NCBI RefSeq assembly: GCF_004799405.1
Contig: NZ_SSMW01000135.1
Span: 1-64,000 of the forward strand
Direction: 5' to 3'
DNA: 64,000 nucleotides
Source of the DNA: Bradyrhizobium sp.
Lineage (GTDB): Bacteria; Pseudomonadota; Alphaproteobacteria; Rhizobiales; Xanthobacteraceae
Shown here: positions 16,934 to 25,339 of the stretch, in pieces
How positions within the stretch are numbered: the first letter of the stretch is position 1
Layout: each line of letters opens with the position of its first letter
The notes under the pieces: generated by a model
Database searches by the model: none
Seen by the model: only the letters and a program-made list of their open reading frames with translations
Told to the model about the DNA's origin: nothing
Position numbers and translations under genes: made by a program

Positions 16934-18559
16934 ATGAGCGCGTCGGAAAGCAACATGGTGTTCGGTCGGTTTCAGTCCGTAGTCCCGCACACGACGCTGA
17001 GCGAAGCATCCGCCGAGGACGTACTGGCGTTCGAGCGCATGCTTGCCGATCTCTCTGCGCGATTTGCGAACGTGTCTGCCGAAAAGGTCGAATTCGAGAT
17101 CCAACTTGCGCAAACGGCACTTCGGCAATTTCTCGGGTTTGATCGGTGCAACTATTCCGAGTTCGATGATGGAGACGGCCCACTTATCGTCATATCCTCA
17201 AGCGCCAACGAAAATGTCGAGCAATTGCCGCCGGGCCCGTTTATGCTGCATGTGCCTTGGTATCTTTCGAAACTTCGTGCTGGCGAAACGATCGCATTCC
17301 AGGGGCTTGCCGACGAGCTACCGCCCGAAGCCGTCGTTGAGACTGAATATTGGCGAAAGGTGGGTTTGGTCTCTCATTTGAGCATCCCGCTCCGCATCGG
17401 CGGTCGCATCGTCGGTGTCATTACTTTCGGAGCCGTCTGTGCAACCCGCGTGTGGCCGGAAGGTTTGGTTACACGGCTCAAGCTTGTAGGTGAGGTGTTT
17501 GCCCAGGCGCTCGCCCGGAAACGGGAGCAAGAAAAACTTGTGGCCGCCGTGGCGGAAATCAAGCTTCTGAAGGACCGTCTTGAGCGGGAGAATGCCTATC
17601 TGCAGCACGCCGCGCAGATCAGGCCGCCGCAAGGTCTTACCAGCCACTCGCCATGTTTTCTGTCCGTTATCGGAGAGGCTGCACAAGTTGCGCAAACCAG
17701 TTCTACGGTTCTGCTGCTCGGCGAAACCGGAAGCGGCAAGGAAGTTCTGGCGCAGGCAATCCACGACGCCAGTAGCCGAAAAGATCGTCCGATGATCAAG
17801 GTCAATTGCGCAGCGCTCCCGGCCAGCCTGATCGAGTCGGAACTGTTCGGTCGCGAAAAGGGTGCTTTTACGGGAGCTCTGGCAAGGCAGGCGGGACGTT
17901 TTGAAATTGCAGACGGTTCAACGATCTTTCTCGATGAAGTCGGCGAATTGCCGCTCGAATTACAGCCAAAATTGCTGCGCGTGCTTCAGGAAGGCGAGTT
18001 TGAGCGCTTGGGCGGTACCAAGACGATCAGGGTCGACGCGCGCGTGATTGCGGCCACCAACCGGCCACTCGCTCAGGCCGTCAAGGAAGGGAAATTTAGG
18101 GAAGACCTTTTCTATCGGCTCGACGTATTTCCGATTGAAGTGCCACCGCTGCGCGAGCGGCGGGAAGACATTCCGATGCTGTCATGGACCTTTGTGAAGG
18201 AATTCAGCAATTCGATGGGTAAGCCGATCGACGAAATCGGGGATGAATCGATGTCCGCGCTTCAAGAATATCATTGGCCTGGCAATGTTCGCGAACTCCG
18301 GAATGTGATCGAACGCGCAATGATTCTTAGTCACAGCCCGAGACTGTGCATCAAGCTAGCGCATACGTCGCTTCGACCGGTGGCCCTCAAAGCGACGGCA
18401 GGCTCGCTCGACGAAGCCGAGCGCGCCATCATTCTGCAGGCGGTCGAGCAGTGCAATTGGCGTATTCGCGGCCCGAACGGGGCCGCAGCACTTCTCGACA
18501 TCAAGCCGACGACGCTGGAATCCCGCATCAAAAAGCTCGGTTTTACACCCAAGCGGTAA
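16934..18559 (+). CDS. Sigma-54-dependent activator with GAF, AAA+ and Fis-type HTH
   Basis: 541 residues. Residues about 30-195 form a GAF-type sensory domain (FLGFDRCNYSEF, HLSIPLRIGGRIVGVITFG), a short coiled linker follows (200-225), then the AAA+ activator module: Walker A GETGSGKE 263-270, the sigma-54-contacting GAFTGA loop 310-315, Walker B IFLDEVGEL 331-339, and arginine-finger region FREDLFYRLD 388-397. The C-terminus (495-541, ending TTLESRIKKLGF) is a Fis-type helix-turn-helix. This is the FhlA/NorR-like layout: it binds upstream palindromes and opens sigma-54 promoters when the GAF domain is relieved by a signal. It is the only such activator in the window and the best candidate for the CTCCGAAATTTCGGAG sites. 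No copy of that site precedes its own gene. Confidence 0.93.
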   Translation: MSASESNMVFGRFQSVVPHTTLSEASAEDVLAFERMLADLSARFANVSAEKVEFEIQLAQTALRQFLGFDRCNYSEFDDGDGPLIVISSSANENVEQLPPGPFMLHVPWYLSKLRAGETIAFQGLADELPPEAVVETEYWRKVGLVSHLSIPLRIGGRIVGVITFGAVCATRVWPEGLVTRLKLVGEVFAQALARKREQEKLVAAVAEIKLLKDRLERENAYLQHAAQIRPPQGLTSHSPCFLSVIGEAAQVAQTSSTVLLLGETGSGKEVLAQAIHDASSRKDRPMIKVNCAALPASLIESELFGREKGAFTGALARQAGRFEIADGSTIFLDEVGELPLELQPKLLRVLQEGEFERLGGTKTIRVDARVIAATNRPLAQAVKEGKFREDLFYRLDVFPIEVPPLRERREDIPMLSWTFVKEFSNSMGKPIDEIGDESMSALQEYHWPGNVRELRNVIERAMILSHSPRLCIKLAHTSLRPVALKATAGSLDEAERAIILQAVEQCNWRIRGPNGAAALLDIKPTTLESRIKKLGFTPKR

Positions 18560-18706
18560 CCCTGGAGTTTTCGATCAATCTGACCCGCCGAACGCAACTA
18601 TCGCTCGGCGTTGTCCTTGTTACGCTGATCCCAAAAATCCCTGACCGGCTTACGAACGACAAAGGTTGCGGCTCGAAGCCGCGGTCGACCTACTTGACGC
18701 AGAAAG

Positions 18707-19753
18707 CTACCAATTGCCCTTTTGCCGCGCCTGTCTTGGTGTCGTTCCAGTCCATCGTTTGAATGCATGCGTGAAGGCGCTGACTTCCTGGTATCCCAGC
18801 AACCACGCGATTGTGGTTATCGGTAAGTCGGCTTGACTCAAATAGTGCGTTGCGAGATCGCATTTTGTTTCATCAAGGATGGTGGTAAAACTTAATCCCT
18901 CAGATGCGAGATGACGGGCGAGCGTTCTTTGGCTCATCCCGAGTCTGTGTGCAACATCGGCGGCCTGCGCGTTGCCATGAGGTAGAAGCGGAGCAATTTC
19001 GTTCTCGACGCTAACCCGCAGGGCGGCTAATCGGGGACGGTCGATATTGGCTTTTTCACATTGAGCGATCAGCAATCCGTGGAGGAACGAATCTGCGCTC
19101 GCTAACGGTATATCCTGAATCGCTGAAGGGAATACGATTTCGTCGATATTCCTGCCGAATACGACGTCACAGCCAAAAAGCTTCTCAAATGTAGATTGAA
19201 AGAAATTGCGACGATGTACAAAACTGACGCGGGTTGGAAGGAGGTTGCGTCCCGATAGGTGGCGCACCAACCGGACGAGCGAGATCATGAAGAACTCGAT
19301 TTGATGTCGGTCGTGATGTCGGGCAACATTGACATATTCAAATCTAATGGTGACCTCCTTGTTTGTCCGATATTCAAGATGAACTGCTTCGTTGGTTATC
19401 CGGCTGTAGCGAGACGCTCTTTGTAACGCGTCACCAAGCGTGTCGGACGACGCCATGACATAGTAGAGCGTTCCGATTTCGCGAAGATCGAAATTTAGCG
19501 CCAGATTGAGTCCCAATGTCTCGTCGTCCATCCCTTTAGCTACGAGATTGAGAAACGTTATTTGACTTGTTACATTCAGGCGGAGATTGGGATTGTCAAT
19601 TTGTTGAAGCGTCAGGCCGGCTTTCTTGAGCAGCGGCTTGACGTCGAGGTCTCCCTCGACCGCGCGTTTATAGGCTAACCGTGTCATGCCGCCGCCGGCC
19701 GTAGGAAAATGCGCCGGTCGAGGGGCTTTAACGCTGCCATCGATATTCGGCAT
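18707..19753 (-). CDS. AraC-family transcriptional regulator
   Basis: 348 residues. The N-terminal two thirds match the arabinose-binding-like sensor domain seen in OruR/ArgR-type AraC regulators (LGLNLALNFDLREIGTLYYVMASSDTLGDAL), and the C-terminus is a double helix-turn-helix of AraC type (AADVAHRLGMSQRTLARHLA and ITTIAWLLGYQEVSAFTHAF-KRWTG). It probably responds to a small effector. It is convergent with the sigma-54 activator gene and shows no CTCCGAA palindrome in front. Its targets are unknown. Confidence 0.9.
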   Translation of the reverse strand: MPNIDGSVKAPRPAHFPTAGGGMTRLAYKRAVEGDLDVKPLLKKAGLTLQQIDNPNLRLNVTSQITFLNLVAKGMDDETLGLNLALNFDLREIGTLYYVMASSDTLGDALQRASRYSRITNEAVHLEYRTNKEVTIRFEYVNVARHHDRHQIEFFMISLVRLVRHLSGRNLLPTRVSFVHRRNFFQSTFEKLFGCDVVFGRNIDEIVFPSAIQDIPLASADSFLHGLLIAQCEKANIDRPRLAALRVSVENEIAPLLPHGNAQAADVAHRLGMSQRTLARHLASEGLSFTTILDETKCDLATHYLSQADLPITTIAWLLGYQEVSAFTHAFKRWTGTTPRQARQKGNW

Positions 19754-19966
19754 GCAGTGTTTACCCGCAATTCAGACTGGTAGATAGGAACAACTCTTTG
19801 GCCGACGATAACAAGACGAACACGCGGAGTCACGTGTAGGACCACAGCTATTGTTCCAAGGCCGCCCTCGAAAAAGCAATATCTGCAGTAGCGGATTGTC
19901 GAGTCAATTGTACGTCGGGATCTTCTACTTAGCCGGTAGTGTTCGCATCTCGTTAGGTCAAAAACG

Positions 19967-20290
19967 TTGTCCAAGCCGTCAAGACCAAAACTCGAAGCAC
20001 AACTAATCGAGGCGCACGTTAGACTCCAGCAGCTTGCAGGCCAAGGTACTAGGGTTCCACCGACGGTAACCCTCGTGCGTCTTGGTTCACTTGAAATTCG
20101 GCTGGTTCAATCGCCCGGGGCATCTCCCGCAAATGCCGCCAAATTCTGGATGGAGCTTTTTGACCATGATAGGCAACTGTCAATCGATAGCGTCGGCGAT
20201 TGCGGTATTGAAGACGCGGTGATCTCCCTGGAAGACTTCATCGCGCGCGCGACGAAGCAGAGTGAGAATCCTCACACGTGGCGTCGGTAG
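19967..20290 (+). CDS. Small hypothetical protein
   Basis: 107 residues from a TTG start. The sequence shows a short N-terminal helix (KLEAQLIEAHVRLQQLA) and then a sheet-rich part (TVTLVRLGSLEIRLVQ) ending in an acidic helix. I do not recognise a family. It has no signal peptide or membrane segment, so it is presumably cytoplasmic. The ribosome-binding site is weak, so the start is uncertain. It lies just before the WHG-domain gene and overlaps its longest possible frame, so the two may be translationally linked. Confidence 0.45.
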   Translation: MSKPSRPKLEAQLIEAHVRLQQLAGQGTRVPPTVTLVRLGSLEIRLVQSPGASPANAAKFWMELFDHDRQLSIDSVGDCGIEDAVISLEDFIARATKQSENPHTWRR

Positions 20291-20397
20291 GACGAGACCA
20301 GTTCTCGTTAACCGGAAGGTTCCGCTCTCCACACTGGCCTCATTCCGAAGATCACAAATTACAGTTTGCGCCTAGAAAACAAAATTGCAGAATCAAA

Positions 20398-20940
20398 ATG
20401 AATCAGCCCAATTTCGATATCAACGAATTGCTCGCAACTCCAACATCCAGTTGGCACAAAAAAATAGCGGCAGATCTTATTTCGGAGATCGAAAGGCATC
20501 TGGTTGAAGTCGGCACTATCCCCGAGATGCGACGCTTTCTCGCCGTAAAGGGGTACCGGGAGCTTCATCAGCGAATCGAGCGCGAAATTGAGGGCAAGAA
20601 GGATTCCGATGCGTTACGAGCGATGGCGTATGCCATGCGCAATTATTCGTTGGAACGTCCGGGATTGTCCGCGGCGACGTTTCGGGATCCTGTCGTTGAT
20701 GGCCCTGAATGGCTGGAAGCGGGCAGTAAATTGGCCCGAACGGTGTCAGAGGTATTTTCGCAGCTCGGCTTGAAGGGTGAGCAAGTTCAGCATGCGCTTC
20801 GAGTTTTGAGGAGCTTGATACGCGGCTTCGTCATACACGAGATGGCTGCGTCGTATCTGGACTCACTGGAATACGAGAGAAGCTATGAGCTTGCGATAGA
20901 GATCTTTATTCAAGGGCTGTCCGCGCTGAACCCTAAATGA
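20398..20940 (+). CDS. TetR-like WHG-domain protein without a recognisable HTH
   Basis: 180 residues. From about residue 45 it matches the ligand-binding half of TetR regulators of the WHG type (KGYRELHQRIEREIEGKKDSDALRAMAYAMRNYSLERPGLSAATF, then HALRVLRSLIRGFVIHEMAA). The usual N-terminal helix-turn-helix with its GVSxxxxYxHF-like recognition helix is absent; the first 40 residues (NQPNFDINELLATPTSSW) do not resemble it. The frame is open to GTG 20278, but that extension also lacks an HTH. It may be a decayed regulator or a ligand-binding protein that works by partner contact. The nearest downstream region is the palindrome pair at 20976. Confidence 0.6.
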   Translation: MNQPNFDINELLATPTSSWHKKIAADLISEIERHLVEVGTIPEMRRFLAVKGYRELHQRIEREIEGKKDSDALRAMAYAMRNYSLERPGLSAATFRDPVVDGPEWLEAGSKLARTVSEVFSQLGLKGEQVQHALRVLRSLIRGFVIHEMAASYLDSLEYERSYELAIEIFIQGLSALNPK

Positions 20941-20975
20941 AATTGTGTCCGGTCGGGCCGTTACCAACCGACGAC

Positions 20976-21010
20976 CTCCGAACTTTCGGAGGCTCTCCGA
21001 ATTTTCGGAG
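20976..21010. promoter_or_regulatory. Paired palindromes upstream of ABM/HdeA operon
   Basis: CTCCGAACTTTCGGAG starts at 20976 and CTCCGAATTTTCGGAG at 20995, 19 bp apart. The pair ends 99 bp before the sigma-54 promoter at 21109-21123. Confidence 0.8.
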
Positions 21011-21108
21011 AATTTGGGAACGCGATGAGCGCGATCATCCGCGTAAAATTATCGTTACCCCGCTGATTTATTGAATAGTTTTCGCCGCTCGTATCACGGG
21101 TTTCGCCT

Positions 21109-21123
21109 TGGCCCGCTTCTTGC
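21109..21123 (+). promoter_or_regulatory. Sigma-54 promoter for ABM/HdeA operon
   Basis: TGGCCCGCTTCTTGC with exact GG-N10-GC spacing, followed by CGATGA as at 33172-33186. The expected transcript start is near 21135, about 47 nt before the first gene. Confidence 0.85.
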
Positions 21124-21181
21124 GATGAGAAGCAGGAAGTCCGTTCTTACTTTTGCAGACGACTACTGAAAGACATGGATC

Positions 21182-21568
21182 TTGATCGTCTTTTCGATGC
21201 AGATCATAGCCCCCGACGAAAAGCGAACGGCATTGATGCGTACTCTCGGATCGATGCTCGGTCCGACCCGGGTTGCGCCGGGTTGTCTGGACGCTCGTCT
21301 CTATTCGGATCTCGACAAGCGCAAGACGCTATTTCTCGTTGAAGAGTGGGAGTCGCGAGAACAGTTCGATCGAAGTCTGAATATGGCCAAACTCAGTGCA
21401 ATCGTTGCGGCTATTGAGCTCTCAAGCGAGGCACCGGTAGTTCGCGTTGACGCCGTCGAGAGGGAGGAGGGCGTGGACGCTCTGGCACTTCATCGTAGCG
21501 TCGCCGGGGGCCTCCAGACAGTTTTGATCGAGACCAGAGGAAGTACCGACACCAAACGCGAGATTTGA
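21182..21568 (+). CDS. ABM-domain (antibiotic biosynthesis monooxygenase-like) protein
   Basis: 128 residues. The first 90 match the ABM dimeric ferredoxin-like fold: MIVFSMQIIAP, PGCLDARLYSD, and TLFLVEEWESREQFDRSL are its conserved strands and helix. Members range from heme-degrading or quinol oxygenases to proteins of unknown activity, so the reaction cannot be assigned. The last 40 residues are extra and unrelated to the fold. No signal peptide is present. The start is TTG 21182, which gives the usual family N-terminus; ATG 21197 is possible. First gene of a sigma-54 transcript and 20 nt ahead of an HdeA-like gene. Confidence 0.75.
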   Translation: MIVFSMQIIAPDEKRTALMRTLGSMLGPTRVAPGCLDARLYSDLDKRKTLFLVEEWESREQFDRSLNMAKLSAIVAAIELSSEAPVVRVDAVEREEGVDALALHRSVAGGLQTVLIETRGSTDTKREI

Positions 21569-21587
21569 TTCGCAGAAAGAGGAAGAC

Positions 21588-21947
21588 ATGCGCAAGACTT
21601 TGATAGCTGTTACAGTCGGCGCCGGAATGCTGATGGCGGGCTCAAGCGCCAGGGCTCAGGTGAATCTCAGCGAGTATGCCGATCCTGAAGGGTTTCTGGA
21701 CGTGCAAGCCCTGACATGTGCGCAGCTCGCGGGAACATGGCAGGATCAGGCTGACTTGCTCGCTTCCTGGTACAGCGGTTGGTACAACGGTCTGGCGAAA
21801 AAGCACTACATGGACATCCGAAAAGGAAGGGAAGCCGAGCACGAGTTGATCGTTTATTGCAAGGCAAACCCACAGCTCAGAATTATTCAGGCTATCGATA
21901 TCGTTTTCAAAAGCATGCGGGAAAGAATGGGGATCAAGGTGCAGTAA
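21588..21947 (+). CDS. HdeA/HdeB-family acid-stress periplasmic chaperone
   Basis: 119 residues. The signal peptide (LIAVTVGAGMLMAGSSARA) is followed by the HdeA-like core: LTCAQLAGTWQDQADLLASWYSGWYNG, then IVYCKANPQLRIIQAI. The two cysteines that form the single disulfide of the family are present. HdeA proteins unfold at low pH and bind denatured periplasmic proteins. GAAAGAGGAAG precedes the ATG. It is 20 nt behind the ABM gene, probably on the same sigma-54 transcript, which makes acid or envelope stress a plausible cue for the regulon (inference). Confidence 0.85.
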   Translation: MRKTLIAVTVGAGMLMAGSSARAQVNLSEYADPEGFLDVQALTCAQLAGTWQDQADLLASWYSGWYNGLAKKHYMDIRKGREAEHELIVYCKANPQLRIIQAIDIVFKSMRERMGIKVQ

Positions 21948-21997
21948 GCGATTCCGCAAAGCGTTAGCTCACCCTTCGTTCTCGCTTCACACGCTGC

Positions 21998-22053
21998 CTC
22001 CGAAATATCAGAAAAAGTCCGATATTTCGGAGATTATCTCCGAGATATCGGAG
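21998..22053. promoter_or_regulatory. Triple palindrome upstream of second porin gene
   Basis: Copies start at 21998 (CTCCGAAATATCAGAA, right half degenerate), 22017 (GTCCGATATTTCGGAG) and 22038 (CTCCGAGATATCGGAG): spacings 19 and 21 bp, identical to the set at 9104-9159. No convincing GG-N10-GC promoter follows before 22214. Confidence 0.75.
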
Positions 22054-22213
22054 AATTGAGGTCAGGTCCTCGCATTAAGTATCCGGTTTGTTACGACATG
22101 TTTCTCTATTCGCCAAAACCTCACCGGGGGTTTCTGGCGGTCAATCCGAAGTGCAAGGTGCGACGCTATCTTGAATACATGCGACTACCGACTCCAGTTC
22201 AGGGACAACTGCA

Positions 22214-22960
22214 ATGAAAAAGACTATCTCAGGATCGACGACGGCTAGGTTAGCGTTGTTTGCCACGTCGCTGGTCGCGGTGATCGCGATCGGATCCGTC
22301 GGGGTCAACGCCGCGGACCTTCCCACCCAGCAGCAGGTTTACGTGAGCCCACCGGTGGTCGCGCCGATCTATAACTGGACCGGAATCTATCTGGGCGCCA
22401 ACGCCGGCTATGGCTTCGGCAAGCAGGATCCGCTCGGGCTGTTCTCCGATGATTTTTCCGCGTTCAACTACAAGCTAAGCGGAGGAATGATTGGCGGCAC
22501 ACTTGGCGCCCAAATTCAGAGCGGCCACGTTGTGATGGGCCTCGAAGGCGACATCGACTGGACCAGCATGAGCGGGGTTGGAACGGGCCCGGTGGTTAAG
22601 GCTGGTTTTCTCGAGGGCTCCGCGACGATCGCTTCGAAGGTGTCTATTATAGATACGCTCAGGACCCGGATTGGTTATGCTCAGGATAATCTGCTTTTCT
22701 ACGGAACCGTGGGCGTCGCCTTGACAAACAACACGTCTGCTTTCACCCAAACGGTAGGCTTTACCTGTAACACCGGAGTGGTCGCCTGCACCTCGAAGTC
22801 CGACTGGCACGCCGGACTGGCGGCTGGCGCTGGCATCGAATACGGCTGGACACCGAACCTTAGCACCAAACTCGAATATTTGTGGGTTGGTGCCGGTGCG
22901 GCCAACACCTTGTATGAAAACATGGTGCGAGTCGGCGTGAATTACCGCTTCGGAGGCTAG
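22214..22960 (+). CDS. Omp31-type outer-membrane porin/barrel protein
   Basis: 248 residues. A signal peptide ends near VNA-ADLP, then QVYVSPPVVAP and YNWTGIYLGANAGYGFG give the same order of elements as the porin at 9328, and the protein ends NYRFGG. Strands such as GGTLGAQIQSGHVVMGLEGDIDW alternate as in Omp31-type barrels. Two cysteines in CNTGVVAC could form a loop disulfide. Outer-membrane location. Regulation is probably shared with the first porin, because both have a three-site palindrome array at about 160-170 bp from the start codon. The DUF2721 gene follows after 6 nt. Confidence 0.9.
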   Translation: MKKTISGSTTARLALFATSLVAVIAIGSVGVNAADLPTQQQVYVSPPVVAPIYNWTGIYLGANAGYGFGKQDPLGLFSDDFSAFNYKLSGGMIGGTLGAQIQSGHVVMGLEGDIDWTSMSGVGTGPVVKAGFLEGSATIASKVSIIDTLRTRIGYAQDNLLFYGTVGVALTNNTSAFTQTVGFTCNTGVVACTSKSDWHAGLAAGAGIEYGWTPNLSTKLEYLWVGAGAANTLYENMVRVGVNYRFGG

Positions 22961-22966
22961 CGAGAG

Positions 22967-23398
22967 GTGATTACCGAAACCCCATCTGTCACCCAGCTTT
23001 CGCAGGTCATCACCCAGGCTATCGCGCCTGCGTTTCTCCTGGGCGCGCTGGCGGCGTTCATGTCGGTATTGACCTTGCGCATGAATCGCGTCGTCGACCG
23101 ATCGCAGATGCTGAACGCGATTGACGAAAGCGACACAGCAAGGGTTCGGCTCAAGGCCGACCTCCCGCGCATGAAACAGCGCGCCAAACTTCTCAACAAT
23201 GCGACGTTTTTTGCCACCTTGAGCGCGATTTTCGCGACGTTACTGGTGATGGTCGCCTTTGTGACCGCCTTCTTTGACATCCAGCACGAACGCGGGATCG
23301 CGGTGCTGTTTGTGATCACACTCGGATTTTTTGCCGCTGCCCTTGTTAATTTTGCCCGCGAGACGCGGATCGCGCTCCACGAGTTTGACTATCACTGA
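22967..23398 (+). CDS. DUF2721 membrane protein
   Basis: 143 residues from GTG. It shows the DUF2721 pattern: an N-terminal membrane segment (AIAPAFLLGALAAFMSVLTLRMNRVVDR), a charged helix, then two adjacent membrane segments (NNATFFATLSAIFATLLVMVAFV and GIAVLFVITLGFFAAALVNFA). The family is of unknown function. It starts 6 nt after the porin stop, with GAGAGG overlapping the intergenic gap, so it is in an operon with the porin and probably with the following membrane-fusion gene. Confidence 0.85.
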   Translation: MITETPSVTQLSQVITQAIAPAFLLGALAAFMSVLTLRMNRVVDRSQMLNAIDESDTARVRLKADLPRMKQRAKLLNNATFFATLSAIFATLLVMVAFVTAFFDIQHERGIAVLFVITLGFFAAALVNFARETRIALHEFDYH

Positions 23399-23436
23399 AC
23401 AACGGTCGTGCTACACATCATAATAATGAGGGTTTC

Positions 23437-24545
23437 GTGATCATTATTCTGTGTCTTTACGTGGTCGCGCTTTGGGCCCTGTTCTCGAGATTCAAGCTGA
23501 TACGATGGGGTTGGCTGTCCGGAACGGTAGCGGCCCTTGTTGGCGCAATGATTCTCGCGGTATTTCTTGCGCTTTTTAATTATCTCACACCATCGGGACG
23601 CGTGACAGTGGCAGGCCGGGTGGTGGAGGTTACACCGAACGTGACAGGACAAATCATCGCGATCCGGTCAAGCCGAACGTACCGGTAAAGATCGGCGAAG
23701 TGCTTTTCCAAATCGATCCGGCGCCATTTCAATACAAAGTCACGCAATTGCAGGCGTCGCTCGCCGCGGCAAAGCAACAGGCTGAAATATTGAAATCCAA
23801 TTACGAGCAAGCGGCGGCGAACGTCTCCGGGCTTTCTGCACAGGTCGCATTCAACACACAACGCAATGCGGACATTCAGAAGCTCGTAGCGGTGGGTGCC
23901 AACACACAGTTCCAAGCGCAGGACCGGCAGAACCAATACGAGACGGCGCTAGCGCAGCTAAACGTGGCCAAGGCTTCCCAGCAGAGCGCCAAACTCGCGT
24001 TGGAGTCTGAGATAGGCGGCGTTAACACCACAGTCGCGGAGATTCAGGCACAACTCGACAACGCAAGCTGGGAACTGTCGCAGACGGTCGTTCGTGCACC
24101 CGCCGACGGCGATGTGACGGCCGTGGCATTGTCCGTCGGTGACCGCGCACTCCAAGCACGCTCAACGATGTCGTTTATCGTCGAGAACGAGATCACGCTG
24201 GTCGGAATGTTTTTACAGAACGGATTTCAGACGATCAAGGAGGGTACGGCCGTTGACATTGTTTTCGATAACGCCCCGGGACATATCTATCACGCAAAAA
24301 TCTTGGCAATACCCAAGGGCGTTGGCCAAGGGCAGATTGCAGTGTCGGGAACACTCGCGCGCACCAACGCACTCGGTGGCGCGACGGCTTTTCCGGTAGT
24401 GATATCAATACCGGACGAGATGAGCCGTGAATCACTTCGTCTGGGTATGTCCGGCAGTGCGACGGCATTTTCCGAGAACTCGGGCGTTATCGGACTTCTC
24501 GCATCCATCCCAGTCTGGATCAGTTCCTATACCGCTTATCTATAG
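23437..24545 (+). pseudogene. HlyD-type membrane fusion protein, frameshifted
   Basis: Two frames together make one HlyD/EmrA-like secretion protein. The first (23437-23688, GTG start after GAGGG) gives the membrane anchor and the opening of the barrel domain (GRVTVAGRVVEVTPNVTGQIIAI). The second continues as PVKPNVPVKIGEVLFQIDPAPF, a coiled-coil hairpin (SLAAAKQQAEILKSNYEQAAAN), lipoyl-like and barrel parts, to 24545. The frames join if one C is added near 23661 (GATCCGG read as GATCCCGG). This is a one-base deletion, a sequencing error or, less likely, a programmed shift. Such proteins bridge an inner-membrane pump to the outer membrane. It lies behind the porin and DUF2721 genes; no pump gene is adjacent. 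Confidence 0.8.
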
Positions 24546-24649
24546 CGCGATTGAGCGTTTAAAATCCGACGTCCATTCACCCTGAATATCCGTTTATGCC
24601 CAAGGACGTTCGAACTGCAGGTCTGCGGCAGTTCCAGAGCCACCAACAA

Positions 24650-25339
24650 TCAGCGCCGTCCTTCAATCTCCAGCGATACCAACCTTGCGAGCAAAGTTGC
24701 GGGATAAAGCTGGCCGACAATCGTCTCCAAATTGCAAAGACTGCGTGCCACCGGATGCACCGGGAAGACATCGCCATAGCCAGTCGAAGTCAGTGTCACA
24801 AAGCTGAAATAGATAACTTTGCTGGCGAGCGCCGGGTTGTCCTCAAATGACATACCCGAAAATGCATTGGGTACCAGCAAGCCAACGATCGAGTAGAGAG
24901 CCACAAATGTCAGAGCGACGCTCAGATAAACCAGGATAGCGCCTATAATTCGATGATAGGTTACGCGACCCGGAGAAAACACCGCCCGAGCAACCACCCA
25001 GACCAGCATTGCCCCCATAATGAGAAGCGCGCCGGAAAGCAGATAGACGTCGAGAATGGAGGGGGCATTGAGGCGGGAAACTGCGGCGGTGCCCGCCATG
25101 ATGAATGCGGCCAGCATCGCTACGACGACGGCCGGACTACCCGACATCAGGAATAAGCCGCCGATGATGCCAAGTGCGGATGCGAATCCCAGGATTTGAA
25201 AAACCTTGATGCCAATGGCCTGCAGCGGCGCGAAGACGAATAACATCAATATCAGCAGAATCGTAAGCGTCGTCAGGAGTGGATCGTTCCACCGCTCTCG
25301 CAGGCGATGTAGGGGGGTATTCAGGTTCGCACTGGACAT
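24650..25339 (-). CDS. Two-pore-domain-type potassium channel protein
   Basis: 229 residues with about five hydrophobic segments in the N-terminal two thirds and then a pore module: a membrane helix (GAILVYLSVALTFVALYSIVG), a pore loop with the selectivity filter TSTGYGDVFP, and a final helix (LCNLETIVGQLYPATLLARLVSL). The TxGYGD filter is the hallmark of potassium channels. No cytoplasmic RCK domain is attached. It acts in the inner membrane and may set membrane potential or osmotic balance. The palindrome pair at 25543-25577 lies upstream on this strand, but only a defective -24/-12-like sequence (CG instead of GG, near 25469-25483) is present. Confidence 0.85.
   Translation of the reverse strand: MSSANLNTPLHRLRERWNDPLLTTLTILLILMLFVFAPLQAIGIKVFQILGFASALGIIGGLFLMSGSPAVVVAMLAAFIMAGTAAVSRLNAPSILDVYLLSGALLIMGAMLVWVVARAVFSPGRVTYHRIIGAILVYLSVALTFVALYSIVGLLVPNAFSGMSFEDNPALASKVIYFSFVTLTSTGYGDVFPVHPVARSLCNLETIVGQLYPATLLARLVSLEIEGRR

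Noticed and set aside
22060..22073. GG-N10-GC (GGTCAGGTCCTCGC) before the second porin gene.
   Set aside because: It starts only about 7 bp after the last palindrome, matches the element poorly elsewhere, and would leave no room for activator looping.
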